Assembly: GCF_012847295.1 (NCBI RefSeq)
Contig: NZ_JABBDY010000005.1
Coordinates: forward strand, 62,001 to 126,000
Direction: 5' to 3'
Length of the DNA: 64,000 bases
DNA from: Microbacterium sp. MF43
GTDB taxonomy: Bacteria > Actinomycetota > Actinomycetes > Actinomycetales > Microbacteriaceae
Below the pieces are notes generated by a model. It did no database searches and was not told where the DNA came from. It worked only from the letters and a program-made list of their open reading frames with translations. How positions within the stretch are numbered: position 1 is the stretch's first letter; each line of letters opens with the position of its first letter. A program made the translations under genes and the position numbers. Shown piece after piece: positions 19,041 through 27,761 of this stretch.

Positions 19041-19969
19041 GAGATCTCTCCGATCCAGCTCGGTTCGGCCTGCGTCGGGAAGAACCTCCCGCGGATCGCC
19101 TCCGACGCCTCGCGCGTCACCTTCTGCACGCGGTCCATATGCGCGGGCAGTTCGCCGAGGATCTCGGAGATCGGCCGGTACTCGAGGTCGTTGCGGATCT
19201 GGCCGAGCGCACGCAGCACGGTATTCGAGTGCCCGACGCGGTCGGCGCGGGGGTCGATGGCGCTCATGCAGTCCTCCGCGCGCTGGATCGAGTAGATGAT
19301 CGACCGCGGGAACAGCCGGTCGAGCAGCAGGAACTCGGCCGCGTTCTTGGCGCTCGGCATCCCGCGGTAGGTGCGCAGATAGGCCTCGTAGGCGCCGCAC
19401 GATCGCAGGATGGTCGTCCAGGACGGTCCGGATGCCTCGGTCAGCGACCGCGTCGCGAGCAGGCGCGCCGTCATGTCGGTGCGCTCGATACTGCGGCCGA
19501 GGGTGAAGAACTGCCACGCCTCGTCGCGGCTGGTGGAGGAGTCGACGATGCCGACGGCCAGCGCCGCGCGCTCGCGCACCCACTGGAAGAACTCGTGCAC
19601 GCGATCGGCCTGCAGCCGGCGAGGCATGCGGGCGTTCGTGGTGTTGAGGGTCTCCCAGAGTTCCGTCGAGACGATCTCGCGTGCGCGGCGGGCGTTCTCG
19701 CGGGCCGCGGTCAGGGCGTAGGCGATGCTCGACGGGTTCATGCGATCCACCGCCAGGCGCGCCAGCACGTCGGAGCGACGCACGTGCTCGACGCCCTCGG
19801 GCGGAAGCGAGCCCATCACGCTGAGCAGCGACCGGCACGCGGTGTCCTCGTCGATCCAGGGGTCCTCCAGCAGCAGCTGCAGGTGGACGTCGAGGATGCG
19901 GGCCGTGCCGTCGCTGCGCTCGATGTACCGCCCGATCCAGAAGAGCGACTCCGCGATGCGGCTCAGCAT
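19037..19969 (-). CDS. Alpha-E domain protein (DUF403)
   Basis: A 310-residue all-helical protein beginning with the hallmark LSRIAESLFWIGRYIERSDG. Further family blocks are GRSIERTDMTARLLATRS and LFPRSIIYSIQRAEDCM. DUF403/alpha-E proteins almost always accompany a circularly permuted ATP-grasp enzyme and a transglutaminase, as here. The molecular role is unknown; the conserved acidic and basic helices suggest a binding or accessory function. It overlaps both neighbours by a few bases. Confidence 0.93.
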   Translation of the reverse strand: MLSRIAESLFWIGRYIERSDGTARILDVHLQLLLEDPWIDEDTACRSLLSVMGSLPPEGVEHVRRSDVLARLAVDRMNPSSIAYALTAARENARRAREIVSTELWETLNTTNARMPRRLQADRVHEFFQWVRERAALAVGIVDSSTSRDEAWQFFTLGRSIERTDMTARLLATRSLTEASGPSWTTILRSCGAYEAYLRTYRGMPSAKNAAEFLLLDRLFPRSIIYSIQRAEDCMSAIDPRADRVGHSNTVLRALGQIRNDLEYRPISEILGELPAHMDRVQKVTREASEAIRGRFFPTQAEPSWIGEIS

Positions 19970-21831
19970 GAGCCACCGCCGTCGAGCGTGTCCCGAAGTT
20001 CGTCGCCTGGGCGTCGCGCAGGCGACGAACTTCGGGACACGGGGCGGAAAGTTGGGGACAAGGGTGCGGGAGCGGGGGCGAGACCGGATGCTTCCGGGCG
20101 CGTGGGTCCAGTCTGGGCTCGCGCCTGCTGCTGCTGTTCAGCCTGCGAGCTGTGCGGCTGGCCGGGAGCCTGCTCCTGCTGCTGCTGCTCGTGCTGGTCG
20201 CGGCGCCCTGAGCCGGCAGGATCGCGCGGAGAGTGGGCCGGCTCGGGCTGACCGTCGTAGATGATCGGGATCGCTGCGGTCACGGTCGCCGCCTGGTCTG
20301 CGACCAGCCCTGACACCCCGTTGCCCTGGCCGTACTCCACGTGCGACGGAGCCGAGCCGCCGATGACCCAGGTGTCCTTCGAGCCGCCGCCCTGGCTCGA
20401 GTTCACGACGAGCTGGCCCTCGGGCAGCGCGACCCGCGTGAGACCGCCCGGCAGCACCCAGACGTCCTCGCCGTCGTTCACCGCGAACGGACGCAGATCG
20501 GCGTGACGCGGGCGCATCCCGTCCTCGACCAGCGTCGGGATCGTCGACAGCATGACGACGGGCTGCGCGATCCACCCGCGGGGGTCGGCCAGCAGACGCT
20601 GGCGCAGCTTCTCGAGCTCGGCGGGCGAGGCATCCGGCCCCACCACCAGTCCCTTGCCGCCGGAGCCGTCCACCGGCTTCACGACGAGCTCGTCGAGGCG
20701 ATCGAGCACCTCTTCGAGCGCGCCCGGGTCTTCCAGCCGCCAGGTGTCGACGTTCTTGAGGATCGGCTCCTCGGCGAGGTAGTACCGGATGAGTTCGGGC
20801 ACGTAGGTGTAGAGGAGCTTGTCGTCGGCGACCCCGTTGCCGACCGCGTTCGCGATGGTGACGTTGCCCAGGCGCGCCGCCAGCATGAGACCGGGAGCTC
20901 CCAGCATCGAGTCGGCGCGGAACTGCAGCGGATCGAGGAAGTCGTCGTCGACGCGGCGGTAGATGACGTCGACGCGCTTGGGTCCGCGGGTCGTTCGCAT
21001 GAACACCTTGCCGCCGACGCACAGAAGGTCGCGCCCCTCGACGAGTTCCACGCCCATGAGGCGGGCGAGCAGGGTGTGCTCGAAGTACGCGGAGTTGTAC
21101 ACGCCAGGCGTCAGGACGACGACGTTGGGGTCGTCGATTCCAGCCGGGGCGGAGGCCCGCAGCGCCGCGAGGAGCTTGTTGGGGTAGTCGCCGACGGGCC
21201 GCACGCGCATCGAGACGAACAGCTCCGGGAGCGTCTGGGCCATGACACGGCGGTTGGAGATCACGTAGCTGACCCCCGACGGCACACGCACGTTGTCTTC
21301 GAGCACGCGCATCTCGCCGTGCTCGTCACGGATCAGGTCGATGCCCGAGACCTGGATGCGCACGCCGTTGGCCGACTGGATCCCGGCCGCCTGACGGTAG
21401 AAGTACTGCGACGACGCGATGAGGCCCGCCGGAAGCACCTCGTCGCGTACGCAGTGCTGCCGCCCGTACGCGTCGTTGAGGAACGCCTCGAGCGCGAGCA
21501 CGCGCTGCTTGACGCCCGCCTCGACCCGGGACCACTCGTCGTACGTGATGACGCGCGGCACCGCGTCGAGCGGGAAGGGGCGCTCCTCGCCGGCGAAGTC
21601 GAAGGTCACGCCCTGCGCGAGATACGAGCTCGCCAGCGAATCGGTGCGGCCGCGCAGCTCCTCCTGGGTCATCTGCGCGAGCGCCTGATAGAGCTCCTTG
21701 TACGCCTCGCGCGACTCCGCGAGCGCGCCCGGATGCGCCGGGCTGCCGAACATCTCGTCGTACGCGGGGACCCCGGAGGCCGTCTTGCGCGGCGCCAGCG
21801 TGGAGCCGTAGCCGTCGAACAGATCACCCAT
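19963..21831 (-). CDS. Circularly permuted ATP-grasp enzyme (DUF404/DUF407)
   Basis: A 622-residue protein whose first 520 or so residues match the cp-ATP-grasp family: DNVRVPSGVSYVISNRR, VVLTPGVYNSAYFEHTLLAR, GGKVFMRTTRGPKRVDVIYR, VVKPVDGSGGKGLVVGPDAS and GWIAQPVV. It is predicted to ligate amino or peptide groups using ATP. The start is the ATG at 21831, 6 nt after TAGGCT (leaderless). The last 100 residues are odd: a Gln/Glu-rich tail (EQQQQEQAPGQ), then about 30 residues translated from a palindromic repeat at 19988-20060. Confidence 0.93.
   Translation of the reverse strand: MGDLFDGYGSTLAPRKTASGVPAYDEMFGSPAHPGALAESREAYKELYQALAQMTQEELRGRTDSLASSYLAQGVTFDFAGEERPFPLDAVPRVITYDEWSRVEAGVKQRVLALEAFLNDAYGRQHCVRDEVLPAGLIASSQYFYRQAAGIQSANGVRIQVSGIDLIRDEHGEMRVLEDNVRVPSGVSYVISNRRVMAQTLPELFVSMRVRPVGDYPNKLLAALRASAPAGIDDPNVVVLTPGVYNSAYFEHTLLARLMGVELVEGRDLLCVGGKVFMRTTRGPKRVDVIYRRVDDDFLDPLQFRADSMLGAPGLMLAARLGNVTIANAVGNGVADDKLLYTYVPELIRYYLAEEPILKNVDTWRLEDPGALEEVLDRLDELVVKPVDGSGGKGLVVGPDASPAELEKLRQRLLADPRGWIAQPVVMLSTIPTLVEDGMRPRHADLRPFAVNDGEDVWVLPGGLTRVALPEGQLVVNSSQGGGSKDTWVIGGSAPSHVEYGQGNGVSGLVADQAATVTAAIPIIYDGQPEPAHSPRDPAGSGRRDQHEQQQQEQAPGQPHSSQAEQQQQARAQTGPTRPEASGLAPAPAPLSPTFRPVSRSSSPARRPGDELRDTLDGGGSC
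19988..20060. repeat. Palindromic repeat element inside the ATP-grasp 3' end
   Basis: A perfect 22-bp inverted repeat (19988-20009 and 20019-20040) around a 9-nt loop, starting GTGTCCCGAAGTTCGTCGCC. It is followed by the pattern GGGACA, 8 nt, AAAGTT, 1 nt, GGGACA (20034-20060). The same pattern with the same spacing occurs at 56619-56645. The element is translated in frame as the C-terminus of the cp-ATP-grasp protein. Confidence 0.85.
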
Positions 21832-21911
21832 GCCACGAGCCTAGTCGCGGCCTGTTGCCGGGTTGTTTCGCCTGCCGCCCGTGGGGCCGGACGGAGACGT
21901 ACGCTGTGAAC

Positions 21912-23474
21912 GTGACGTCGTCGCGCGGGGACCGCGGCATCCCGGCGCCCCTCGCCTGGGCGGCCGGCATGGGCGCGGTCGTGTTCGGAGCCGGACTCGG
22001 CGAACTGACCGGGGCCGTGTTCGCGCCGTCGTCCGGGCCGTTCGCCGCGGTCGGCGGGGCGCTCATCGATCTCGCCCCGTCGTGGGCGAAAGACACTGCG
22101 ATCGCGCTCTTCGGCACCGCCGACAAGCTCGCGCTCCTCGTCGGCATGGCGATCGTCGTGCTTCTGCTCGCAGGCTTCGCCGGGTGGCTCGAAGCCCGGC
22201 GGCCGCCCTGGGGCCGGGTGACCGTCGTGGCCTTCGGCGCCGTCGGAGCCGTGACGGCGGTGACGCGCGCCGACGCCGGCCCGTTGGCGTGGCTCCCATC
22301 CGCCGTCGCGGGCGTGACCGGGGCGATCGTGCTGTGGTGGCTGATCCGGATGCTGCGCCCCGCCTTCCCCACGACATCCCGCTCCGCTACCGGGGCAGGC
22401 GCCCCGCCGAGCCGGCGCACGTTCCTGGTGTGGACGGGGGCGGCGGCCGCGGGCGGCGTCCTCGCCGCGCTGGCGGCGTCGGCGATGCGCACCGGGAGCA
22501 ACGCGCTCAACGCGATCCGCTCCGTGGTGCTGCCATCCCCCGCCGTGGCGGCGCCTGCGGTTCCGGCGGGGGCCGAGCTCGGCCTGCCGGGGCTCGCGAG
22601 GGTCGTCACCCCGAACGAGCGGTTCTACCGCATCGACACGGCACTGATCGTGCCGGCCATCGACCCCGCCGACTGGAGTCTGCGCATCCACGGCATGGTC
22701 GAGCGAGAGGTGACTCTCACGTGGGACGAGGTGCTCGCGCTCCCTCTCGAGGAGGGCTACACGACGCTGGCGTGCGTGTCCAACGAGGTGGGCGGCAGCC
22801 TCATCGGCAATGCCCTGTGGCTCGGCTACCCCGTCCGCGAGCTGCTCGCACGCGCCCGGCCGACGAGCGAGGCCGACATGGTCCTCTCCCGGTCGATCGA
22901 CGGGTTCACCGCCTCGACTCCGCTCGAGGTTCTGACCGATGACCGCGCGGCGATCCTCGCCGTCGGCATGAACGGCGAGCCCTTGCCCGCCGAGCACGGC
23001 TTCCCGGCCCGGCTCGTCGTGCCGGGCCTCTACGGCTACGTGTCGGCGACGAAGTGGGTCACCGAGCTGGAGGTGACACGGTTCGACCGGGCTCGCGCAT
23101 ACTGGACCGACCGCGGCTGGTCGGAACGGGGTCCCATCAAGCTGCAGTCCCGCATCGACGTACCCCGCCGCGGTCAGGGGCTCAAGGCGGGCGAGGTCGT
23201 CATCGCCGGTGTCGCGTGGCAGCAGCACGTCGGCGTCGCGGCCGTCGAGGTGCAGATCGACGAGGGTCCTTGGCAGCCGGCGGAGCTGGCCACCGCGATC
23301 TCGGACGACACCTGGGTGCAGTGGAGCGTGCCGTGGACGGCCGACGTAGGTGACCACCTCATCCGCTGCCGCGCCACGAGCGCGACCGGCGAGGTCCAGA
23401 CCCCCGACCGGGCCCGCCCGGCGCCCGACGGCGCCACGGGGTGGCACGAGCGATTCGTCAGCGTGTTCGCCTGA
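21912..23474 (+). CDS. Membrane-anchored molybdopterin (sulfite-oxidase-like) oxidoreductase
   Basis: A 520-residue protein. It begins with four hydrophobic helices (up to about residue 150), then a twin-arginine-like segment SRRTFLVWTGAAAAGGVL, so the catalytic part faces outside. The Mo-cofactor domain spans about 220-400 with the ligand Cys in YTTLACVSNEVGG, followed by FPARLVVPGLYGYVSATKWV and a C-terminal Ig-like dimerisation domain. Relatives are YedY/sulfite oxidase. The substrate is unknown. GTG 21912 lies 6 nt after TACGCT, so it is leaderless; the gene is divergent from the ATP-grasp gene. Confidence 0.9.
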   Translation: MTSSRGDRGIPAPLAWAAGMGAVVFGAGLGELTGAVFAPSSGPFAAVGGALIDLAPSWAKDTAIALFGTADKLALLVGMAIVVLLLAGFAGWLEARRPPWGRVTVVAFGAVGAVTAVTRADAGPLAWLPSAVAGVTGAIVLWWLIRMLRPAFPTTSRSATGAGAPPSRRTFLVWTGAAAAGGVLAALAASAMRTGSNALNAIRSVVLPSPAVAAPAVPAGAELGLPGLARVVTPNERFYRIDTALIVPAIDPADWSLRIHGMVEREVTLTWDEVLALPLEEGYTTLACVSNEVGGSLIGNALWLGYPVRELLARARPTSEADMVLSRSIDGFTASTPLEVLTDDRAAILAVGMNGEPLPAEHGFPARLVVPGLYGYVSATKWVTELEVTRFDRARAYWTDRGWSERGPIKLQSRIDVPRRGQGLKAGEVVIAGVAWQQHVGVAAVEVQIDEGPWQPAELATAISDDTWVQWSVPWTADVGDHLIRCRATSATGEVQTPDRARPAPDGATGWHERFVSVFA

Positions 23475-23537
23475 CTCCCTGGAAAAGGACCCGTCCGGCT
23501 GTAGCATTCCGGGAACCCTTTACCCGACGGAGGCGCG

Positions 23538-24230
23538 GTGCCCGATACGCTCGACCGTTTCGTGGAGCGCCTGCTCGCCCTGGCGACCATCGATGACGAC
23601 ACCGGCGCCCGGCGCCTTCCCCCGGAGCGCGAACTCGGCGATGCCCTGGGTATGAGCCGCGGCGCGCTGCGGGAGCAGCTCGCGGTCCTCGAGCGACTCG
23701 GATTCCTCCACCGCACGCAGGGCCGAGGCACCTACCTCGACACCCCGTCGTACGGGTTCGTGCGCACCTACTTCACGATCGCGCGCTCTCTCGGCTACAT
23801 CGCCGACTCCGACGTCTCGGACGCGCGGGTCATGGTCGAGGAGGCGGTCGCCGAGGCCGCGGCGCGGAGCGCGACCGCCGAAGAGATCGCCGGACTCCGC
23901 GAAGCCCTCGACCGGATGGACTCCGGCGAGCGCGACGGCGACATCGCGCGCATCCACGAGGCCGACGCCGACTTCCACCGCAGGCTGCTGCAGATCGTGG
24001 ACAACCCGGTGCTGAGGTTCCTCCAGGAGGGCCTGCGCCGGGCACTCGACGACGACATGCGCGCGCGACGCGAGTCGGTCGAGCGCGGACGGGCCGGCGA
24101 CGAGTTCGACCGGTCCCACGAGGACATCATCGACGCGATCGAGGCCGGCGACCCCGAGGCGGCGCGCCTCGCGATGCGGCGGCACTTCGGCATCGCGACC
24201 GGCGCGGAAGCGGAGCGCCGGGCGGGCTGA
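23538..24230 (+). CDS. FadR/GntR-family regulator (FCD domain)
   Basis: A 230-residue protein with a GntR winged helix (RRLPPERELGDALGMSRGAL, then RTQGRGTYLDTP) and an all-helical FCD ligand domain (MVEEAVAEAAA, HEADADFHRRLLQIVDNPVL, HEDIIDAIEAGDPEAARLAM). The GTG follows GGAGG closely. It converges on rocD, being transcribed toward it, and its target is unclear. By family it should sense a carboxylic or amino acid; arginine/ornithine catabolism is a context-based guess. Confidence 0.88.
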   Translation: MPDTLDRFVERLLALATIDDDTGARRLPPERELGDALGMSRGALREQLAVLERLGFLHRTQGRGTYLDTPSYGFVRTYFTIARSLGYIADSDVSDARVMVEEAVAEAAARSATAEEIAGLREALDRMDSGERDGDIARIHEADADFHRRLLQIVDNPVLRFLQEGLRRALDDDMRARRESVERGRAGDEFDRSHEDIIDAIEAGDPEAARLAMRRHFGIATGAEAERRAG

Positions 24231-24232
24231 GC

Positions 24233-25459
24233 TCAGCCGGCGAGGACCACCCGCAGCTGCTCGACGGCCCAGTCCAGTTCGGTCGCCCGGATGACGAGGG
24301 GCGGCGCGATGCGGATCGTGTGTCCGTGCGTGTCTTTCACGAGCACGCCGCGGGCGATGAGGCGCTCCGCGACCTCGCGGCCCGTGCCGACGGCGGGGTC
24401 GATGTCGACGCCCGCCCACAGTCCGGCGACCCGAACCGCGGTGACGCCGTTGCCGACGAGGGCGGCGAGGCGCGCCTCGAGGTGCTCCCCCAGCGCCTTC
24501 GCGCGCGTCTGGAACTCGCCGGAGGCCAGCATCTCGACGACCCGCAGCCCGACGGCCGACGCCAGCGGATTGCCGCCGAAGGTCGAGCCGTGCTCGCCCG
24601 GGCGGATGACCCCGAGCACGTCGCGGTCCGCGACGACGGCGGAGAGGGGGAGGATGCCGCCGCCCAGCGCCTTTCCGAGCAGATACACGTCGGGAACGAC
24701 GCCCTCGCGATCGCATGCGAACGTTTCGCCGACACGGCCCAGACCGGACTGGATCTCGTCCGCGATGAACAGGACGTTGTGGCGCGTGCAGATCTCACGG
24801 ACCGCGCGGAGGTACCCGTCCGGCGGGAGGATGATCCCCGCCTCGCCCTGGATCGGCTCGATGAGCACCGCGGCGGTGCTGTCGTCGATGGCCGCCTCGA
24901 TCGCGGCGGCGTCACCGAACGGCACCTGGACGAATCCGGGCGCGAACGGGCCGAAGCCGTCGCGAGCCTGCGGGTCGTCGCTGAAGCCCACGATCGTGGT
25001 GGTCCGGCCGTGGAAGTTGCCGTGAGCGACGACGACGGTCGCGGCATCCGGAGCGATCCCCTTGACGCGATAGCCCCACGCCCGCGCCACCTTGATGCCC
25101 GTCTCGACGGCTTCGGCGCCCGTGTTCATCGGCAGCACCAGGTCCTTGGCGCACAGGTCGGCCAGGGCCGCGGCGAAAGGTCCGAGGCGGTCGTTGTGAT
25201 ACGCGCGGCTGGTGAGGGTGAGCCGGTTCAGCTGCTCCTGCGCGGCGGCGAGCAGGGCCGGATGCCCGTGACCGAAGTTCAGGGCAGAGTAGGCCGAGAG
25301 CAGATCGAGGTAGCGCTTGCCCTCGACGTCGGTCACCCACGCGCCCTCGCCGCGGGAGATCACGACCGGGAGCGGGTGGTAGTTGTGGGCGACGTGCTCG
25401 TGCTCGTCCGCGATGATGCGGGCCATGGCGGTGTCGAGGTCGGGCGAGGTGGCGGTCAT
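24233..25459 (-). CDS. rocD: Ornithine aminotransferase
   Basis: A 408-residue class-III aminotransferase converting ornithine and 2-oxoglutarate to glutamate-semialdehyde/P5C. Evidence: FVEPI-equivalent LIEPIQGEAGIILPPDGYL, PLP-lysine block DVYLLGKALGGGILPLSAV, FIADEIQSGLGRVGETFAC and GSTFGGNPLASAVGLRV. I start it at the ATG at 25459, which has AAGGAG upstream; the frame is open much further but that part belongs to the upstream gene. It forms an operon with the arginine-dihydrolase-like gene 17 bp upstream. Confidence 0.95.
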   Translation of the reverse strand: MTATSPDLDTAMARIIADEHEHVAHNYHPLPVVISRGEGAWVTDVEGKRYLDLLSAYSALNFGHGHPALLAAAQEQLNRLTLTSRAYHNDRLGPFAAALADLCAKDLVLPMNTGAEAVETGIKVARAWGYRVKGIAPDAATVVVAHGNFHGRTTTIVGFSDDPQARDGFGPFAPGFVQVPFGDAAAIEAAIDDSTAAVLIEPIQGEAGIILPPDGYLRAVREICTRHNVLFIADEIQSGLGRVGETFACDREGVVPDVYLLGKALGGGILPLSAVVADRDVLGVIRPGEHGSTFGGNPLASAVGLRVVEMLASGEFQTRAKALGEHLEARLAALVGNGVTAVRVAGLWAGVDIDPAVGTGREVAERLIARGVLVKDTHGHTIRIAPPLVIRATELDWAVEQLRVVLAG

Positions 25460-25476
25460 GGGATGCGTCTCCTTCG

Positions 25477-26355
25477 TCAGCGCCGCAACTCGAGGGTGCA
25501 GCACTTGATGCCGCCGCCGCCGAGCAGCAGCTCGGACAGGTCGACGAGCACGGGGTTGTAGCCGCGCTCGCGGAGCTGGGCCTCGAAGCCCGTCGCGCGC
25601 GGCGAGATGAGGACGTTGCGTCCGTCGCTGGCCGAGTTCAAGCCGAACACGGCGCCGTCCTCGTCGGCGACGAGGATCGCATCGGGGTAGCGCTCCTCGA
25701 GGATGCGGCGGCTCGGCTCGTCGAACGCACCGGGCAGGTACGCGATGTTGGCGTTCTGGACGCCACCCGGGCCCTCGACGGGGTCGAGCACCGAGATGGC
25801 CGTGTCGAGGTGATAGAACCGCGGATCGACGAGGCTCAGGCTCACGACCTCCTTGCCGAACACATCGGCCAGTTCGCGGTGGCTGTCGCCGGTCGAACGG
25901 AAGCCGGTGCCGGCGAGGATCGTGTCGCCGACGAGCAGGAAGTCGCCCTCTCCCTCGTTGACCTCGACGGGATCGACGACGTCGAAGCCGTTGGCGCGGA
26001 ACCAGTCCATGAATGCCGGCGCCTCGGGACCGCGCTCGGCGAAGCGGAACTTCGCGCCGTACGCGACCCCGTCGATCACGAAGCCGCCGTTGGCGGTGTA
26101 GACCATGTCGGGCAGCCCGGCGATCGGGTCGATGAGGTGCACGTCGTGCCCCAGCGCGACGTAGGTGTCGTACAGCGTCTGCCACTGCGCAACGGCCTTG
26201 GCCGTGTCGGTCGGGTTCGCCGGCTCCATCCAGGGATTGATCGTGTAACTGACGGTGAAATGCTCCGGCCGGCACATCAGGTAGGTGCGGTGCTGCTGGA
26301 CGCGGTCCGTGATCGCGGACGCCTGAGCGGTGGGCGCGGTGTTCTGCGCGGACAT
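25477..26355 (-). CDS. Guanidino-group enzyme: arginine dihydrolase-like / annotated dimethylargininase
   Basis: A 292-residue member of the guanidino-modifying superfamily. N-terminal segments YLMCRPEHFTVSYTINPWME and MVYTANGGFVIDG resemble the cyanobacterial ArgZ/AgrE arginine dihydrolase domain, which uses an asparagine in the TAN segment (recalled from memory). Other catalytic positions: EGEGDF, FYHLDTAISVLD (His) and the C-terminal GGGGIKCCTLELRR (Cys). Databases often call such proteins dimethylargininase. With rocD directly downstream, arginine to ornithine plus ammonia and CO2 is the more sensible reaction (inference). ATG 26355 has GAGGAG. Confidence 0.82.
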   Translation of the reverse strand: MSAQNTAPTAQASAITDRVQQHRTYLMCRPEHFTVSYTINPWMEPANPTDTAKAVAQWQTLYDTYVALGHDVHLIDPIAGLPDMVYTANGGFVIDGVAYGAKFRFAERGPEAPAFMDWFRANGFDVVDPVEVNEGEGDFLLVGDTILAGTGFRSTGDSHRELADVFGKEVVSLSLVDPRFYHLDTAISVLDPVEGPGGVQNANIAYLPGAFDEPSRRILEERYPDAILVADEDGAVFGLNSASDGRNVLISPRATGFEAQLRERGYNPVLVDLSELLLGGGGIKCCTLELRR

Positions 26356-26494
26356 CTTGCTCCTCGGGGAAGGGGCGGCGGACGCTGTCCAGAGGCCCGG
26401 CGGAGCTGCGGAAGCCGGCACACGGGCACGCCGGTGTCATTGTCTCATGACCGCCGTCGAATGCCTCTGAACCCCCAGCGAACCCGAACCTCCC

Positions 26495-27544
26495 TCAGGA
26501 CCGCTGTTGTGCGATGTCGTCAGGGTGGATCACCACGATCTTCCCGACGGCGTGACCGCCGTCGACGTGCGCGAGCGCCGCGCCGGCCTCCGCGAAGGGA
26601 TACGTCCGCTCGATCCGCGGGCGGAGGGCTCCGGATGCCGCGAGCTCGAGCAGCCGGCTCAGCACGTCCGTCTTCGCCACCGCCGCGAGCGGCCGCAGCG
26701 GCCGCTTCGAGCCGATCGAACGGAGGGATGCCGCCGCGAGCCTTCCGACCGGACCGAGCACACGGCCCCCCTCGCCCGACACGAGGACGACCGCGCCGCC
26801 GTCCTTCACGAGCGCCTGAAGCGCGCGAAGGGGCGCGGTGCCGGCGATGTCGATGACGACGTCGAAATCGCCGCCCAGCTCGGCGGACCCCGGCTGGACC
26901 GACCGGTAGTCGAAGGTGCGCACCGCGCCGAGCTCTTCGACGATCGCACGGTTGCGCTCGCCGCACAGCGCCCACACCTCGGCGCCGCGGTGCGTGGCGA
27001 GCTGCACGGCGAACGTCCCGACCCCGCCTGACGCGCCGATGACCAGCACGCGCTGCCCGGCGGAGACCCCGCCGCGATCGAGGGCCTGCCAGGCGGTCCC
27101 GCCCGCGATGGGCAGCGCCGCCGCGACCGTCGGGTCGAGCGCGGCAGGACGGCGCACGAGCCGTTTCGCCGGTGCGACCGCGTATGCCGCGAGTCCTCCG
27201 CCCGCGGGCAGTTCGCACACCACCTCGTCGCCGGGGGCGAAGCCGACGACGTCGGGGCCTGCTGCGATGACGGTCGCCGCGGCATCCATCCCCCGCACCG
27301 GCTGCCGGGGGCGACGCCAGCCGAACGCCGGCCGCACGAGGAGCGGCTCGCCCCGCATCACGCGGATGTCGCCGTTGTTGAGACCGGTGGCGCGCAGGCG
27401 CAGCAGCACCTCGCCTCCCCGGGGTGGCGGCACGTCGATGCTGCCGAGGGTCACCGCCTCGGGACCGCCGTAGCGTGTCTGGTGCCAGGCAGGCATGGTG
27501 TCGGTCGAGAGCGGTGCGGCGGTCTCGGGCGTGGAGTCGGTCAT
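26495..27544 (-). CDS. Zinc-independent MDR oxidoreductase (quinone-oxidoreductase-like)
   Basis: A 349-residue medium-chain dehydrogenase/reductase. It has the GroES-like half (LRATGLNNGDIRVMRGEP, AAGPDVVGFAPGDEVVCELP) and a Rossmann NADPH fold with VLVIGASGGVGTFAVQLA. The zinc-binding cysteine cluster is absent, placing it with quinone oxidoreductases and related NADPH reductases. It follows the XRE gene by one base and is the third gene of that operon. Substrate unknown. Confidence 0.9.
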   Translation of the reverse strand: MTDSTPETAAPLSTDTMPAWHQTRYGGPEAVTLGSIDVPPPRGGEVLLRLRATGLNNGDIRVMRGEPLLVRPAFGWRRPRQPVRGMDAAATVIAAGPDVVGFAPGDEVVCELPAGGGLAAYAVAPAKRLVRRPAALDPTVAAALPIAGGTAWQALDRGGVSAGQRVLVIGASGGVGTFAVQLATHRGAEVWALCGERNRAIVEELGAVRTFDYRSVQPGSAELGGDFDVVIDIAGTAPLRALQALVKDGGAVVLVSGEGGRVLGPVGRLAAASLRSIGSKRPLRPLAAVAKTDVLSRLLELAASGALRPRIERTYPFAEAGAALAHVDGGHAVGKIVVIHPDDIAQQRS

Positions 27545-27545
27545 G

Positions 27546-27761
27546 TCAGTCCTCCGGGTAGTGGAAGAGGTCGTCGAGCCCCACGCGGAAGACGCGGGAG
27601 ATCTGGAAGGCGAGCTCGAGCGACGGCGAGTACCTGCCCTGCTCGATGGCGATGAGGGTCTGGCGCGTGACGCCGACCTGCTTGGCGAGCTCGGCCTGGG
27701 TCAACCCGGCAGACTCGCGCAACGTGCGGATCGAGTTGGTGACGCGAGTGGGCTTTACCAT
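27546..27761 (-). CDS. Small XRE/Cro-type regulator
   Basis: A 71-residue protein that is almost entirely a helix-turn-helix: IRTLRESAGLTQAELAKQVG, VTRQTLIAIEQGRYSPSLEL, then VFRVGLDDLFHYPED. This is the YozG-like class often paired with a membrane protein. Its ATG overlaps the stop of the upstream membrane-protein gene by one base (TGATG), so translation is coupled. It probably autoregulates through the 28207-28226 inverted repeat. Confidence 0.9.
   Translation of the reverse strand: MVKPTRVTNSIRTLRESAGLTQAELAKQVGVTRQTLIAIEQGRYSPSLELAFQISRVFRVGLDDLFHYPED

Noticed and set aside
18195-19976. A 593-codon frame extending the transglutaminase gene upstream
   Set aside because: The extension is a shadow of the alpha-E gene. 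The real ATG at 19040 overlaps the alpha-E stop.
24233-26440. A 735-codon frame that would extend rocD far upstream
   Set aside because: The extra N-terminus overlaps the arginine-dihydrolase-like gene out of frame and has no family match. The ATG at 25459 has a ribosome-binding site.
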